A DNA stretch of 64,000 bases. Source: Photobacterium alginatilyticum (lineage in GTDB: Bacteria > Pseudomonadota > Gammaproteobacteria > Enterobacterales > Vibrionaceae). Below are positions 63,417 through 64,000 of this stretch, piece by piece. The translations under genes were made by a program, and so were the position numbers. The stretch spans positions 124,001 to 188,000 of the forward strand of contig NZ_RSEJ01000004.1 of assembly GCF_009910675.1 (NCBI RefSeq). Reading direction: 5' to 3'. Every line of letters begins with the position of its first letter. Within the stretch, counting starts at the first letter, position 1. A model generated the notes under the pieces. That model saw only the letters and a list, made by a program, of their open reading frames with translations. It was not told where the DNA came from and did no database searches.

Positions 63417-64000
63417 ATGAACAACATCTGGAATCGCTTTATTATCGGATTCAAACAGGATGGCTTCGCCTGGCTTGAAACTATCGTGGTTTCAGTGCTT
63501 TCAATATACATATGGACGCAGTCAGACTCCCTTGCTCCGTCATCCACCGAGCATAATTTCTTCTGGCCACTTTTTGGTCCGCTGCTCATTGCATTGCGAT
63601 ACGGGTTTGCCAAGGGTTTGATTAGCGGGTTGCTTACGACAGCAGGGTTGGCAAGCATAATGAATGCAACTGGGCTGCTGGAGTATTACCCTCTATCGTT
63701 GGCTGTCGGATTGATTTTGGCCGCAATGATTGCAGGCGAATTCCATGACTATTGGCACAGCATTAACCAGAAGCACATATTAGATCATACCTATATGGCG
63801 CAAAAGCTGGATAGCTTTACCCAAAACTACCACTTGCTGAAAGTCTCCCATGATCAGCTGGAGCAGCGCACTGCCGGGCAGACGGTGAGCCTCAGAGCGA
63901 GTATCAGTGCATTACATAAAATCGCATCGAAACACAGCTCGCACCGGCTAGAACATCTTGGCCACCCGTTTCTCAACCTTCTGGCTGAAATTGGCGGACT
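63417..64000 (+). CDS. pelD: PelD, c-di-GMP receptor (partial, cut by the window end)
   Basis: 194 codons are visible from ATG 63417 (AAGG eight bases before it). MNNIWNRFIIGFKQDGFAWLE is followed by four membrane segments (about 21-33, 48-80, 82-97, 98-115) and a coiled-coil-like helix (YHLLKVSHDQLEQRTAG). The GAF and degenerate GGDEF domains that bind c-di-GMP should follow outside the window. PelD turns on polymer synthesis by PelF. pelE, pelF and pelG are expected next. Confidence 0.93.
   Translation, partial: MNNIWNRFIIGFKQDGFAWLETIVVSVLSIYIWTQSDSLAPSSTEHNFFWPLFGPLLIALRYGFAKGLISGLLTTAGLASIMNATGLLEYYPLSLAVGLILAAMIAGEFHDYWHSINQKHILDHTYMAQKLDSFTQNYHLLKVSHDQLEQRTAGQTVSLRASISALHKIASKHSSHRLEHLGHPFLNLLAEIGG

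Overview
The window comes from a gamma-proteobacterium of the Vibrionaceae, probably its second chromosome. The evidence is the vxrABC two-component operon directly beside pntAB, DUF3319, DUF2861, DUF3404 and HlyU-type families, and about 45% GC by eye. The genus (Photobacterium, Grimontia, Enterovibrio or Vibrio) cannot be fixed by reading alone. No tRNA, rRNA, CRISPR array or intact prophage was seen.

Layout. 1-6.5 kb: the end of a LysR gene, patZ, a membrane protein, a SPOR lipoprotein, ddl and an overlapping YhfG-Fic antitoxin-toxin pair. 6.5-7.6 kb: a lone tyrosine recombinase bracketed by imperfect 20-bp direct repeats. 7.8-9.9 kb: small housekeeping genes, including yciH. 10-15.7 kb is accessory DNA. 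It holds a GC-rich fragment, an AT-rich two-gene module resembling lambda RexA-RexB, a small hydrophobic-protein gene with a frameshifted second copy, an orphan 232-aa protein, a GNAT gene and about 745 bp of AT-rich spacer. 15.7-26.8 kb: an extra RpoS-like sigma factor, chrA beside a divergent LysR gene, an OmpA-like lipoprotein, an acyltransferase, a nadD-like gene divergent from nadE, a small HD hydrolase and yoaH. 26.8-34.3 kb: nnrS with a probable NsrR operator, vxrABC and pntAB. 34.7-45.5 kb: a HlyU-type protein, a DUF1127-like protein, a BASS-type transporter, an FMN riboswitch with ribB, a CatB-type acetyltransferase, a 5'-nucleotidase, a YeeE-type transporter, a VOC protein, an OLD nuclease and a GAF-GGDEF enzyme.

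45.5-55.1 kb is one tightly packed ten-gene minus-strand operon. It runs DUF523/DUF1722, MerR regulator, photolyase, NTF2-like, SDR, FAD oxidoreductase, DUF1365, Cfa-type methyltransferase, DUF2878, chalcone-isomerase-like, DUF3833. Its leader carries a TGTACA-N12-TGTACA repeat and a second looser pair, which fits control by a LitR/BluR-class light regulator. The predicted products couple DNA photorepair to modification of membrane fatty acids.

55.2-64 kb: rlmF, then the start of a Pel exopolysaccharide operon (pelA, pelB, pelC and the first part of pelD), with an 11-bp-period triple repeat in its promoter region. The most promising undescribed items are the RexAB-like module, the integrase with its flanking repeats, and the light operon with its regulator that lacks the usual B12-sensing residues.
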